64,000 bases of DNA from Variovorax sp. 679 (GCF_003952185.1 NZ_RXFS01000004.1:496001-560000), one strand, 5' to 3'; shown: positions 16,479 to 26,500, numbered from the stretch's first letter. A program made the numbers and translations. Notes: generated from the letters alone by a model not told the origin.

Positions 16479-18368
16479 CTACGCACCTACCGCCTGGGCA
16501 GCCGCCGCGCGCTGCGCCTGGATGGCCTGGCGCAGCACGCGCGGCGACACCGGCTTGTAGAGCACCGTGATGCCCGCGCTCGCCACTTCGCGCAGGCGGT
16601 CGGGCTTGGTCTCGCCGGTCACCAGCAGGCGCGCGGTGCCGGCGCCGATGCCGCGCGGATGGCGCTCCAGTGCGGCGATCACGTCGAGGCCGTTGTCGCC
16701 GCCCTGCAGCAGCAGGTCGCTGATGACCACGTCGGGCGGCTGCTCCCAGGCATCGGCCATGGCCAGCGCCTCGGCGCGGGTCTGCGCGGGCAGCACCTCG
16801 GCGCCCCAGTTGGAGAGCACCACCGTCAGGCCTTCGAGGATGGTGCGCTCGTCGTCGATCACAAGGATGCGCACGTTGGCGAGGCTTTCCTCCTCCTCGA
16901 TGGCGGCGAAGGCCGGCGACGCGGCGGGGGCCGGCAGCGCGGCCGGCGCCGAGCGCACCAGCACCCGCACGCAGGTGCCCTTGTGCAGCTTCGAGCTGAG
17001 CTCGACGCGCGTGTTCAGCAGCTCGGCCAGCCGCTGCACCGTGGCCAGGCCCAGCCCCATGCCGCGCGCGCCGCGCGCCGCCTGCCGGCCGGCGGGCTCC
17101 ACCTGGTAGAACTCCTCGAACACCCGCGCCTGGTGCTGCGCGGCGATGCCCACGCCGGTGTCGACCACGTCGATGCGCACGCCCCGGCCGCGCCGCCGCG
17201 CGCCGATCAGCACGCCGCCCTCGATGGTGTGGCGCAGCGAGTTCGACACCAGGTTGTTCAGGATGCGCGAGAGCATCACGTAGTCGCAGCGCACCCACGT
17301 GTCGGTCTTGCGCACCACCAGCCGCAGGCCCTGCTGCTCGGCCACCGGGCGGAAGTTGCGGCTGATCTCCTCGAACAGCCGGTCGAGCGGAAAGTCGATC
17401 CACTGCGGCTGCAGCACGCCGGCGTCGAGCTGCGACAGGTTCAGCAGCTCCGAGAACAGCCGGTCGAGCGAATCCACGCACTCGCGGATGTGGCCGATGC
17501 GCTGCAGCTTCACCGGGTCGTTCTCGCCGTTGGCCAGCCCGTCGGAGAACAGCGTGAGCGCGTGCAGCGGCTGGCGCAGGTCGTGGCTGGCGGCGGCCAG
17601 CAGGCGGGTCTTGGCCTGGCTCGCCACTTCGAGCTGCTGGTTCTTGCGCGCCAGCTCGGCCGTGGCCTCGTTGATGCGGCTCTGCAGCAGCCGGTGGCTC
17701 TCCGCGAGCGCGCGCGCCGCCTGGTTGAAGCCGTGCTGCAGGTGGCGCACCTCGGCCGTGCCCTCGATGGCCACGCTCGCGTTCTCGCCCGCGCCGAGGC
17801 GGTCCACCGCGTCGCCCAGCGCGCGTATCGGCTCGCTGATGCGGCGCGCCGCCCACCAGCCCGCCAGGCCCACGCCGACCAGGCTGATCGCCAGCACCAG
17901 CCCCACGTTGAACCAGACCGAGCGCCGAGCGCTCTGCACGGCGGCCAGGCTCATCTCGACCATCACCTTGCCGTTGTGGCGGCCGTCGTCGCCCACGATG
18001 GGCACCACCACCTGCAGGCCGTCGCCGCGGGCGCGGTCCACGGTCTCGGAGTTGGCCACGATCTCGCCGTCCTCCGTCCAGATCTGCACCTGCTGCACGT
18101 TGGGCTGGTAGGTGCCCGACTGGGCGGTACGGGCCAGCGCGCGGCGGTCCATGCGCGCCAGCGGCGCTTGCGCCACCGTGGCCACCTGCAGCGCCACCGT
18201 CTGGGCATTGGCGCGCATCAGCTCGGTGAGGTTGCCCAAGTGCTGCCGCGTCAGAACGGCGATTGCCGCCAGCGTGGCCAGCGCCGCCGGCACCATCGCC
18301 AGCAGGATCAGCTGCTGGGCGAAGGTCAGGCGGGCCAGGCCGCGGATGACGCGGAAATTCCAGTTCAT
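16479..18368 (-). CDS. Second hybrid sensor histidine kinase with receiver domain
   Basis: A 629-residue inner-membrane kinase with the same architecture as the one at 13272-15257. The first membrane segment is at about 18-40 (LILLAMVPAALATLAAIAVL), followed by a periplasmic region and a second segment at about 152-172 (WFNVGLVLAISLVGVGLAG). HAMP, HisKA with His262 (AAASHDLRQPLHALTLF), HATPase (ILNNLVSNSLRHTI, GMGLGLATVQRL) and a receiver (ILVIDDERTILEG, acceptor Asp in VVISDLLLQGG, YKPVSP) follow. The shared HDLRQPLHA box suggests that the two kinases are paralogues. The gene is divergent from the PhnD-like binding-protein pair at 18543-20635, which suggests these supply its periplasmic signal. 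No HPt domain or separate regulator is encoded beside it. The 154 bases downstream of its partner gene at 16324 hold no recognisable feature. Confidence 0.92.
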   Translation of the reverse strand: MNWNFRVIRGLARLTFAQQLILLAMVPAALATLAAIAVLTRQHLGNLTELMRANAQTVALQVATVAQAPLARMDRRALARTAQSGTYQPNVQQVQIWTEDGEIVANSETVDRARGDGLQVVVPIVGDDGRHNGKVMVEMSLAAVQSARRSVWFNVGLVLAISLVGVGLAGWWAARRISEPIRALGDAVDRLGAGENASVAIEGTAEVRHLQHGFNQAARALAESHRLLQSRINEATAELARKNQQLEVASQAKTRLLAAASHDLRQPLHALTLFSDGLANGENDPVKLQRIGHIRECVDSLDRLFSELLNLSQLDAGVLQPQWIDFPLDRLFEEISRNFRPVAEQQGLRLVVRKTDTWVRCDYVMLSRILNNLVSNSLRHTIEGGVLIGARRRGRGVRIDVVDTGVGIAAQHQARVFEEFYQVEPAGRQAARGARGMGLGLATVQRLAELLNTRVELSSKLHKGTCVRVLVRSAPAALPAPAASPAFAAIEEEESLANVRILVIDDERTILEGLTVVLSNWGAEVLPAQTRAEALAMADAWEQPPDVVISDLLLQGGDNGLDVIAALERHPRGIGAGTARLLVTGETKPDRLREVASAGITVLYKPVSPRVLRQAIQAQRAAAAQAVGA

Positions 18369-18427
18369 GGGGGCTTCGGACGCATGGGCGCCGAGCTTAT
18401 GAGGGCAATCCGGGGCGGGAAAGCTAG

Positions 18428-18467
18428 GAAAAACATCACAAAAAATGTCGGCAATTGATATTTAATG
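18428..18467 (+). promoter_or_regulatory. AT-rich segment between divergent kinase and binding-protein genes
   Basis: This short stretch (with ACATCACAAAAAATGT and AATTGATATTTAAT) stands out as A/T-rich in otherwise very GC-rich DNA and lies in the divergent space between the kinase start (18368) and the binding-protein start (18543). It contains the short inverted pair ACAT/ATGT. It is the best place for a promoter or UP-like element for the binding-protein pair. Exact -35/-10 boxes are not certain. Confidence 0.35.
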
Positions 18468-18542
18468 GCGTCCGCGCTGCCCATGTTAGACCCGCCGATG
18501 CGCAACGGCCCTATGTCTTTAGGTCCTGAAATGCTGGCTTCC

Positions 18543-19568
18543 ATGCGCCGATTCGCCGAATTCTCAGCAGTGGTCCTCCGCGCGGTGGCCCTGGCATTGC
18601 TGGCGGGCCTGCCGCTGCTGGCCCCGGCCCAGGTCAATCCGCTGGACGGGCCGGTGCGCTTCGGCATCCTGCCGCTGGGGGGCGCCTTCGAGTCACGCAG
18701 CGACTGGGATCCGCTGCTGGCCGAACTCAGCCGCGCCATCAATCGCCCGGTGAGCGTGCTGTCGGTCAACTCGTACGAGGCGCTGGAGCAGGCCATCATG
18801 CGCAACGAGGTCGACATGGCCTTCCTGTCCGGGAAGATGGCGCTCGACGCCGTCACCCAGCGTCGCATGAAGGTGGTGGCGCAGGTGGTGCGGCACGACG
18901 GCCTGCCCGGCTACCGCGCGCTGCTGCTCGCGCGCAAGGCGCCGCCCTTCAATTCGCTGAAGAACATGCTGGACCAGCCCGAGCGCTGGCGGCTGGCGCG
19001 CGGCGAGAAGCAGTCGGTGTCGGGCTTCATCGTGCCGCAGCTGCAGCTCTTCCTGCCGAACCACATCGCGATGGAGACGCGCTTCGGCAGCGAGATCGTG
19101 GGCACCCACCAGGCCACCGCGCTGGCCGTGGCCAACAACGAAGCCGACGTGGCCACCAACAACACCGCCGACTTCGAGCGCTTCAAGCTGCGCTTTCCGG
19201 CCGAGTCGGAACGGCTGCAGGTGCTGTGGGAGTCGGAGCTGATCCCGCACGCCCAGATCGTCGTGCGCAGCGAATACGCGCCCGAGTTGCGCAAGCGCGT
19301 GCAGACCTTCCTGACCGGCTACGGCCGCGTCAAGGGCCCGCGCGGCGACGCCGAGCGCGCGGTGCTCAAGTCGCTGCACGACCTGGCCGGCTTCGTGGCC
19401 GCCGACAACAGCTCGCTGCAGCCGGCGGCCAAGCTGGCCTACCAGCTTGCGAAGCAGAACGCCATGACCGCGCAATGGGTGAACGACGCCGCGCGCGAAG
19501 CCCGCCTGCAGCGCATCGAGAGCAGCTACGCGGACCAGGTCGCCGTGCTGAAGGACGTTTCGCCGTGA
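18543..19568 (+). CDS. PhnD-like periplasmic substrate-binding protein, copy 1
   Basis: A 341-residue exported binding protein of the phosphate/phosphite/phosphonate (PhnD) family. The start is placed at the ATG at 18543 because MRRFAEFSAVVLRAVALAL and the following LLAGLPLLAPAQ make a compact signal peptide. Further ATGs in frame at 18465 and 18531 give longer leaders. The mature part begins VRFGILPLGG and carries the family's DMAFLSGKMALDAV and GTHQATALAVANNEADVATNN blocks. It ends one base past the GTG start of a close paralogue. No phn permease or ATPase genes are present, so it may act as a periplasmic sensor subunit for the divergent hybrid kinase rather than in uptake (inference). A phosphonate ligand should not be assumed. 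Confidence 0.85.
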   Translation: MRRFAEFSAVVLRAVALALLAGLPLLAPAQVNPLDGPVRFGILPLGGAFESRSDWDPLLAELSRAINRPVSVLSVNSYEALEQAIMRNEVDMAFLSGKMALDAVTQRRMKVVAQVVRHDGLPGYRALLLARKAPPFNSLKNMLDQPERWRLARGEKQSVSGFIVPQLQLFLPNHIAMETRFGSEIVGTHQATALAVANNEADVATNNTADFERFKLRFPAESERLQVLWESELIPHAQIVVRSEYAPELRKRVQTFLTGYGRVKGPRGDAERAVLKSLHDLAGFVAADNSSLQPAAKLAYQLAKQNAMTAQWVNDAAREARLQRIESSYADQVAVLKDVSP

Positions 19569-20635
19569 CGACGACGTTCGCAAGGCTTCGGCGCGCGGCG
19601 GCCGTGCTGCTGGCCTTCGTCTTCTTCGTCTTCGCCGTCCTGCCGGCCACGGCGCAGCACGCTACCGCCGCCGCCGCCGCGTCGCCCGACAAGGCAGCGC
19701 CGCCGCCCGCCATCAGGATGATCCGCTTCGGCGTGCTGCCGCTGGGCGGCACCGTTGAATCGCGCGCGCTGTGGACGCCGCTCATGACCGACATGGGCCG
19801 CGCCCTCGGCATGCCGGTCAGCATGTATTCGGTGCCGACCTACGAGGAACTCGACCGCGCCATCGGCCGCGACGAGATCGACATGGCCTTCCTCTCGGCC
19901 AAGATGGCGCTCGACGCCGTGATGCAGCGGCGCATGAAGGTGGTGGCGCAGATCGCGCGGCACTCCAACGTGCCCGAGCACCGCGCCGTGCTGCTGGTGC
20001 GCAAGGCCGGGCCGCTCAACACGCTCGAGGGCGTGCTCTCGCAGCCCGAGAAATGGCGGCTCGCGCGCGGCGACAGCCGCTCCGTCACAGGCTTCATCGT
20101 GCCGCAGAGCCAGCTCTTCCTGCCGAACAACATCGAGATGGAGACGCGCTTTCGCAGCGAGTTCGTCGGCACCCACCAGGCCACCGCGCTGGCCGTGGCC
20201 AACGGCGACGCCGACGTGGCCACCAACAACACGACCGACCTCGAGCGTTTCCGCCAGCAGTTCCCGGTGGAGGCCGGGCGGCTGCAGGTGGTGTGGGAGT
20301 CGGAGCCGCCGCCCGGCGCGCCGATGGTGGTGCGGCGCGACTTCCCGCCCGAGTTCCAGGCGCGGCTGCAGAACTTCCTGACCGGCTACGGCAAGGGCAA
20401 GGGCGCGCGCGGAGACGCCGAGCGCGAAGTGCTCAAGAACCTGCGCGCGGCCTACGGCTACGTCGCGGCCGACGACAGCGCGCTGCTGCCCCAGGCGCGG
20501 CTGGAGCACCAGCTCGGCAGGCAGCGCGCCATGGCGGCGTCATGGGTCAACGAGGCCGCGCGCGAGCAGCGGCTGCAGCGCGTCGAGAAGACCTACGCGG
20601 AGCAGGTCGAGACGCTGCGCGCCGCCGCCCGCTGA
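19565..20635 (+). CDS. PhnD-like periplasmic substrate-binding protein, copy 2
   Basis: A 356-residue paralogue of the preceding protein, sharing IRFGVLPLGG, DMAFLSAKMALDAVMQRRMKV, GTHQATALAVANGDADVATNN and FLTGYGK blocks. The likely start is GTG at 19565, overlapping the upstream stop (GTGA). It is followed directly by a signal peptide (ARLRRAAAVLLAFVFFVFAV, ending near PATAQ). The tandem arrangement and overlap point to one operon, and the two proteins look like products of a local duplication. The neighbourhood lacks any ABC membrane component. Divergence between the copies (EYAPELRKR against DFPPEFQAR, and different N-termini) might mean two ligands read by one kinase. Confidence 0.85.
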   Translation: MTTTFARLRRAAAVLLAFVFFVFAVLPATAQHATAAAAASPDKAAPPPAIRMIRFGVLPLGGTVESRALWTPLMTDMGRALGMPVSMYSVPTYEELDRAIGRDEIDMAFLSAKMALDAVMQRRMKVVAQIARHSNVPEHRAVLLVRKAGPLNTLEGVLSQPEKWRLARGDSRSVTGFIVPQSQLFLPNNIEMETRFRSEFVGTHQATALAVANGDADVATNNTTDLERFRQQFPVEAGRLQVVWESEPPPGAPMVVRRDFPPEFQARLQNFLTGYGKGKGARGDAEREVLKNLRAAYGYVAADDSALLPQARLEHQLGRQRAMAASWVNEAAREQRLQRVEKTYAEQVETLRAAAR

Positions 20636-20687
20636 GCCGGTCTTTCCGCTTTCTTCCCGCTTCTTTCTACTCCCTTCGCCGTAGCTC

Positions 20688-20733
20688 CAAATCCCCGCGC
20701 CTAGGCCATTAGCTAGGCCTTAAGGCGGATTTG
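20688..20733. repeat. Inverted repeat between binding-protein gene and tssK
   Basis: Outer arms CAAATCC (20688-20694) and GGATTTG (20727-20733) flank two direct copies of CTAGGCC and the palindrome GCCTTAAGGC. The structure could be a terminator of the binding-protein operon or an operator for the T6SS operon that starts at 20800. It has no T-run, so an intrinsic terminator is not certain. Confidence 0.4.
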
Positions 20734-20799
20734 CCTGCCGTCCCCCGGGCCGGAAACTTCGTGTTTCTTTCAGGCACCCTTGCCGTTGACGGAGTGCGG

Positions 20800-22131
20800 A
20801 TGAGTTGGCGAACAAAAGTGGTCTGGAGCGAGGGGATGCTGTTGCAGCCTCAGCACCTGCAGCAGAGCGAGCGTCATGCCGATCACGCGCGGCACGTGCT
20901 GCTGCGTTCCACCACCCCCTACGCCTGGGGCTTCGCCGAGCTGGAGATCGACCCCGCCGCGCTCACGCTGGGCAAGCTGGCGCTGGTGCGCGCGGTCGGC
21001 GTCTTCGGCGACGGCACGGTGTTCGACATGCCGGCGGTCGATCCGCTGCCCGAGCCCATCGACATTCCCTCGTCCATGCGCGACGAGGCCGTGGTGCTCG
21101 CGCTGCCGCTGCGCCGCGCCGGCGCGCGCGAGGCCGACGCGGAAGAATATGAAGAGCTGGTGCGCCACCGCGTGCTCGAGTCGGAAGTGCCCGACTCCAA
21201 CACCGCCGGCGAGCGCACCGCGATGCTGCAGCTGGGCCAGCTCCACACGCGCCTGATGCGTGCCAGCGAGGCCACCGATGCGTGGACCACCATCGGCGTG
21301 GCCCGCGTGGTCGAGCGCCGCGTCGACAACCAGGTGCAGCTCGACCGCGCCATGCTGCCGCCGCTGCTCGACGTGGCCGGCCATGCCGTCATCCGCGCCT
21401 GGCTCGACGAGCTGCTGGGCCTGCTGCGCCAGCGCGGCGAGGCGCTGGCCGGCCGCCTCACGCAGGGCGGCACAGGCGGCGTGGCCGAGATCGCCGACTT
21501 CATGCTGCTGCAGGCCGTGAACCGCAACGAGGCCATCTTCGCGCACCTCGCGAAGAGCGCGATGCTGCATCCGCAGCACTTCTTCGAACATGCGCTGGGC
21601 CTCGCGGGCGACCTCGCGAGCTTCCGCGACTCGCGGCGCGTGTCGCGCTTCGGCCCCTACATCCACGACGACCTCGCCATGAGCTTCAAGCCGCTCATGG
21701 ACGATCTGCGCCGCAGCCTCTCGATGGTGTTCGAGCAGTCGGCCATCCGCATCGAGCTGCACGACCGCAAGCACGGCGTGCGCGTGGCAGTGGTCACCGA
21801 CGTGGAGCTGCAGCGCAAGGCGACCTTCGTTCTCGCGGTGAACGCCAACATGCCCAGCGAGGCGCTGCGCGCGCGCTTTCCCACGCAGGTCAAGATCGGC
21901 CCGGTGGAGCGCATCCGCGACCTGGTCAACCTCGCGCTGCCGGGCGTCACGCTCACGCCGATGCCGGTGGCGCCGAGGCAGATCCCCTTCCACACGGGCG
22001 CCAACTACTTCGAGCTCGAAACGCGCAACAGCGACCTGTGGCGCCAGCTCGAGCAGTCGGGCGGCATCGCGATGCACATCGCGGGCGACTTCCCCGGCCT
22101 CGACCTCCAGTTCTGGGCAATACGAGCATGA
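20800..22131 (+). CDS. tssK: T6SS baseplate protein TssK
   Basis: A 443-residue baseplate component that links the TssEFG wedge to the TssL/TssM membrane complex. The ATG at 20800 is chosen because MSWRTKVVWSEGMLLQPQHL is the family's conserved N-terminus, and the longer upstream frame from 20731 has no family sequence. QQSERHADHARHVLL, AVNRNEAIFAHLA and the C-terminal LPGVTLTPMPVAPRQIPFHT blocks are typical. It is the first gene of the plus-strand T6SS run, after a 164-base gap that must contain its promoter. Its TGA is immediately followed by a diverged copy of the 98-bp interspersed repeat, which separates it from tssL. Confidence 0.95.
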   Translation: MSWRTKVVWSEGMLLQPQHLQQSERHADHARHVLLRSTTPYAWGFAELEIDPAALTLGKLALVRAVGVFGDGTVFDMPAVDPLPEPIDIPSSMRDEAVVLALPLRRAGAREADAEEYEELVRHRVLESEVPDSNTAGERTAMLQLGQLHTRLMRASEATDAWTTIGVARVVERRVDNQVQLDRAMLPPLLDVAGHAVIRAWLDELLGLLRQRGEALAGRLTQGGTGGVAEIADFMLLQAVNRNEAIFAHLAKSAMLHPQHFFEHALGLAGDLASFRDSRRVSRFGPYIHDDLAMSFKPLMDDLRRSLSMVFEQSAIRIELHDRKHGVRVAVVTDVELQRKATFVLAVNANMPSEALRARFPTQVKIGPVERIRDLVNLALPGVTLTPMPVAPRQIPFHTGANYFELETRNSDLWRQLEQSGGIAMHIAGDFPGLDLQFWAIRA

Positions 22132-22215
22132 CCCCCAGTCTTCGCGCACTTCGTGTCGCTACGCAAACCCGCTTCCAGAGGGCAACGCCAGCGGCCCGGC
22201 AAAGCCGGTTCCGCG
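22131..22215 (-). repeat. Diverged copy of the 98-bp interspersed repeat, inverted
   Basis: The complement of this stretch matches one unit of the tandem array at 12991-13272 with scattered changes. Shared blocks on the plus strand include TTCGCGCACTTCGTGTCGCT and GGCCCGGCAAAGCCGGTTCC. As at the array, the repeat edge (CCCCCAG) abuts a TGA stop codon, here that of tssK. It occupies most of the 121-base gap before tssL. Confidence 0.85.
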
Positions 22216-22252
22216 GCGTTCCGCGAATTGGCGCCGTCAGCGTGGAGCCATC

Positions 22253-23581
22253 ATGAGCACACCTCCCGATCCCTTTGCCGCCTTCGAGTCGGAACGCACG
22301 GTCATCAAGCCGAAGCCGCGTACGCCGGGCGGCACGCCGAGCGCGCCCGCACCGGCGCCTTTCTTCGGTGGCGCAGACCCCACGCCAGCCGCCGATGTCG
22401 GCGAACTCGGCCTGCTCAATCCGCTGGTGTCGGCCGCCGGCAAGCTGCTGGTGCTGATCGGCAAGCTGCGCAACCTCGCGCAGCCGCCCAACGTGCCGGC
22501 GCTGCGCGCCTCCACCGCCGAGGCGGTGAACCAGTTCGATGCCAGCGCGCGCCGTGCCGGCGTGGGCAACGAATCGGTGCTCGCCGCGCGCTACGTGCTG
22601 TGCACCGCGCTCGACGAGGCCGTGGCCAACACGCCCTGGGGCGTGCAGGCGGGCTGGAACAAGCAGAGCCTGCTGGTGCAGTTCCACAACGAGACATGGG
22701 GCGGCGAGAAAGTGTTCCAGCTGCTGGCCAAGCTCGCGCAGGACGTGCCCACGCATCGCCAGCTGCTGGAGCTGATCTACAGCGTGCTCGCGCTCGGCTT
22801 CGAAGGCCGCTACCGCGTGATCGACAACGGCCGCGCGCAGCTCGACTCGGTGCGCCAGCGCCTGGCCGACCTGATCGCCAAGGACCGTCCGCCGGTGGAA
22901 GCCGAGCTCTCGCCGCACTGGCGTGGGCAGGGCGCGGGCACGGTGCGGCTGCGCGAGTCGCTGCCGCTGTGGGTGTTCGCGGCCGGCTTCGCGCTGCTGC
23001 TGGCGCTTGCCTGGTTCGGGCTTTGGCTCACGCTCAACTACCGCTCCGACACCACGTATGCCGCGGTGTCCAGCCTGCGCGCGCCCAACATCCAGATCGC
23101 GCCGCCCGCGCTGCCGGCAAAGACGCCGCGCCTCGCGCGCTTCCTGGAGCCCGAGGTGAAGCAGGGCCTGGTCACCGTGACCGACGAGGCCGACCGCAGC
23201 GTGGTGCGCCTGCGCGGCGACTCCTTCTTCAGCTCCGGCAGCGCCGATCCGATGGCGCAGTCGTTGCCGGTGCTGAACCGCATCGGCCAGGCGCTGGCCG
23301 AGGTGAAGGGCGACGTGCTGATCACCGGCCATTCCGACAACCAGCCGATCCGCTCGCTGCGCTACCCGTCGAACTGGCACCTGTCGGCCGCGCGCGCCGA
23401 CGCGGTGAAGGGCGCTCTGTCGACGCTGGTCGACCCGGCGCGCATGCGCTCCGACGGCAAGGCCGACGCCGAGCCGGTGGCCCCCAACGACACGCCGGCC
23501 AATCGTGCGAAGAACCGCCGCGTCGAGATCGTGCTGTTGAGCGGGCCGGACGGCGTCGTTGCCGCTGGAGCGACGAAATGA
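22253..23581 (+). CDS. tssL: T6SS membrane protein TssL (IcmH/DotU) with OmpA-like domain
   Basis: A 442-residue inner-membrane anchor of the T6SS. The cytoplasmic DotU domain spans about 55-220 (NPLVSAAGKLLVLIGKLR, YVLCTALDEAVANTPWG, FHNETWGGEKVFQLL). One membrane segment follows at about 237-262 (LPLWVFAAGFALLLALAWFG). A periplasmic OmpA/MotB-like peptidoglycan-binding domain spans about 305-435 (ITGHSDNQPIRSLRYPSNWHLSAAR). The fused peptidoglycan-binding domain makes this the evolved TssL form that does not need a separate TagL. The stop overlaps the tssM start by four bases (ATGA). A Pro-rich region precedes the DotU domain. Confidence 0.95.
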   Translation: MSTPPDPFAAFESERTVIKPKPRTPGGTPSAPAPAPFFGGADPTPAADVGELGLLNPLVSAAGKLLVLIGKLRNLAQPPNVPALRASTAEAVNQFDASARRAGVGNESVLAARYVLCTALDEAVANTPWGVQAGWNKQSLLVQFHNETWGGEKVFQLLAKLAQDVPTHRQLLELIYSVLALGFEGRYRVIDNGRAQLDSVRQRLADLIAKDRPPVEAELSPHWRGQGAGTVRLRESLPLWVFAAGFALLLALAWFGLWLTLNYRSDTTYAAVSSLRAPNIQIAPPALPAKTPRLARFLEPEVKQGLVTVTDEADRSVVRLRGDSFFSSGSADPMAQSLPVLNRIGQALAEVKGDVLITGHSDNQPIRSLRYPSNWHLSAARADAVKGALSTLVDPARMRSDGKADAEPVAPNDTPANRAKNRRVEIVLLSGPDGVVAAGATK

Positions 23582-26500
23582 TCAAGAAAATCTTCGGCTT
23601 CCTGTTCAGCCCGCTGCTGCTCACGCTGCTGGCGCTCATCGTCGTCGCGCTGCTGATCTGGTGGATCGGCCCGCTGGTGAAGATCGGATCGCTCGCGCCG
23701 CTCGAAAGCGAGACCACGCGCGCCGTCGTCATCGGCGTCATCGTGCTGATCGTGGTGCTGCGTGCGCTGTACCGCCGCTGGCGCGCCCGCCGCGCGAGCC
23801 AGCACCTGACCGACGGCCTCATGAAGGCGCCCGCCGCCAAGGCCGACGCGCCCATCAATGGCGAACAGAAGATCCTCGACACCCGCTTCAGCGAGGCCGT
23901 CGCCACGCTCAAGCAGATGCGCATGCACGCCGCCGGCAAGAAGCCGGGCTGGCGCGACTGGCTCTCCATCTCGGGCGGCAGCTATCTCTACGACTTGCCC
24001 TGGTACGTGTTCATCGGCGCACCGGGCGCGGGCAAGACCACCGCGCTCGTGAACTCCGGCCTGAGCTTCCCGCTGGCCGAGAAGTTCGGCCCCGGCGCCA
24101 TCCGCGGCGTGGGCGGCACGCGCAACTGCGACTGGTGGTTCACCGACGAGGCTGTGCTCATCGACACCGCCGGGCGCTACACCACGCAGGACAGCCACCA
24201 GTCGGAAGACAAGAGCGCATGGGAGGGCTTCCTGGGCCTGCTGAAGAAGGTGCGCCCGCGCCGGCCGCTGAACGGCGTGTTCCTTACCGTCAGCGTGGCC
24301 GACCTGCTGAGCCAGGGCCCCGAGGCGCGCACCCAGCTCGCCGCGTCGATCCGCGCGCGCCTGCTGGAGCTCGACGGCAAGCTCACCACGCGGCTGCCGG
24401 TGTACGTGCTCGTCACCAAGAGCGACCTGCTCTACGGTTTCACCGACTACTTCGACGACCTCGGCAAGGAACAGCGCGCGCAGGTCTTCGGTTTCACGCT
24501 GCCGGTCGACGAGAACCTGCAGGTCGAGGAGAAGGGGCTCTCCGTCGCCTTCAACCGCGAGTTCGCGCTGCTGCACAACCGCGTGAACGACGGCCTCATT
24601 GCGCGCATGCAGCGCGAGACCGACGGCAACCGCCGCGCGGCGATCTTCGGCTTTCCGGCGCAGTTCGGCTCCATCGGCCCGCTGCTGTCCGACCTGCTGG
24701 AGCAGGTGTTCACCGGCTCGCGTTTTGCGCAGCCGCCGTGGGTGCGCGGCGTGTACTTCACCAGCGGCACGCAGGAAGGCAGCCCCATCGACCGCGTGAT
24801 GGGCAGCCTTGCGCGCAGCTTCGGCATCGAGCGCGCGATGCTCGCGCCGCAGAAGTCCAGCGGGCGCAGCTATTTCCTTACTTCGCTGCTGCGCGAGGTG
24901 GTGTTCCCCGAGCAGCGCCTTGCCGGCGCCGACGTGAAGCTGGAGCGCCGCCGCCACACGCTGCGCGTGATCGGCGTGACGGCGATGACGCTGCTCACCG
25001 TCGGCCTGCTCGCGGCCTGGGGCTACAGCACGCTGCAGAACATGAACTACCTGAAGTCGGTCGAGGCCCGCGTCGAGCCCGCCCGGCAGAACCTCGCGGC
25101 GCTGCCGGCGCGCGTGCAGAACCTGGTCGAGGTCGCGCCCGTGCTGCAGAGCCTGCGCGACATCTGGAAGACGCCCGACAACCGCCAGGGCGACGAGCCG
25201 CTGTCGATGACGCTGGGCCTCTACCAGGGCGACAAGCTCGACGCGGCAGCCATGCTCACGCACCAGCGCGCGCTCAACGACGCCTTCCTGCCGCAGATAG
25301 CCAAGCGCATCGAGGACCAGCTGCGCACCGCGCAGAAGGACAACCTCGAGTTCACCTACGAGGCGCTCAAGAGTTATTTGATGCTTTACCAGCCCGAGCA
25401 CTTCGATGCCGAGGCGCTGAAGGCCTGGATCACGCTCGACTGGTCGCGCAACCTCGACCGCGGCATTCCCGAGGACCAGCGCAGGCAGCTCGAAGACCAG
25501 CTCGACGTGCTCATCGCCCAGGGCCCGCCGCGCTCGCCGCTGAAGATGGACGAGAACCTGGTGCGCAGCGTGCGTGCCGTGCTCGCGAGCTATCCGCTGG
25601 AGCAGCGCGTGTTCAGCCGCCTGAAGCGCCAGCGCGCCAGCAAGGACATTCCGGCCTTCAGCGTGGCGGCCGCCACCGGCCCTTCTGGCCCGCTGGTGTT
25701 CGAGCGCATCAGCGGCAAGCCGCTGTCCGATGGCGTGCCGGGCATGTTCACCTACGACGGCTATCACAAGCGCTTCCAGAACGAGGTGACGGTGCTCACC
25801 GGCCTGCTCGCGAATGAAGACCCATGGGTGCTGGGACAGGACCGCAACGCCGCCGACCGCCTGCGCGACGTGGCCGCGCTCGGCGCGCTGACCGACCGCG
25901 TGCGCCGCCTGTACCTCGAGGAATACGTCAAGCAGTGGGAGGCGCTGCTCGCCGACGTGCGCCTGATCCGCGTGAGCGGGCTGGAGAAGAACATCGAGAC
26001 CGCGCGCATCCTCTCGGGCGTCGATTCGCCGCTTGCCAACTTCCTGCGCGCGGTGGTCAAGCAGACCACGCTGATTCCCGCGGCCGACGCCAACAAGGAC
26101 GTGGTCAGCAAGGCCACCGAGACCGTGCGCAACACCCGCAAGGGCCTGGAAGACCTGTTCGGCAGCGACCCCGGCCGCCAGGTGGCGCCGGGCAAGCGCA
26201 TCGAGAGCATCGTGGACGACCGCTTCGAGGCGCTGCGCCGTCTCGTCACCGCCGGCGGCCCCAACCAGCCAGCGCCCATCGACGACGCGCTGAAGCTCTT
26301 CAACGAGGTGTACGTGTACCTCAACGCGGTCGACACGGCAGTGAAGGGCCGCACATCGCCGCCGCCCGGCGACGTGGCCGGCAAGCTCAAGTCCGACGCC
26401 GGCCGCCTGCCCGAGCCGGTGCGCTCCATGGTCGAGAACCTGAGCCAGGCCGGCGCCGCGCAGGCGCAGGTGGCCGAGCGCGGCAACCTCAGCCAGGACC

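Noticed and set aside
18543..20635. Phosphonate uptake transporter
   Set aside because: Only binding proteins are present, with no PhnC or PhnE genes. Transport was not claimed.
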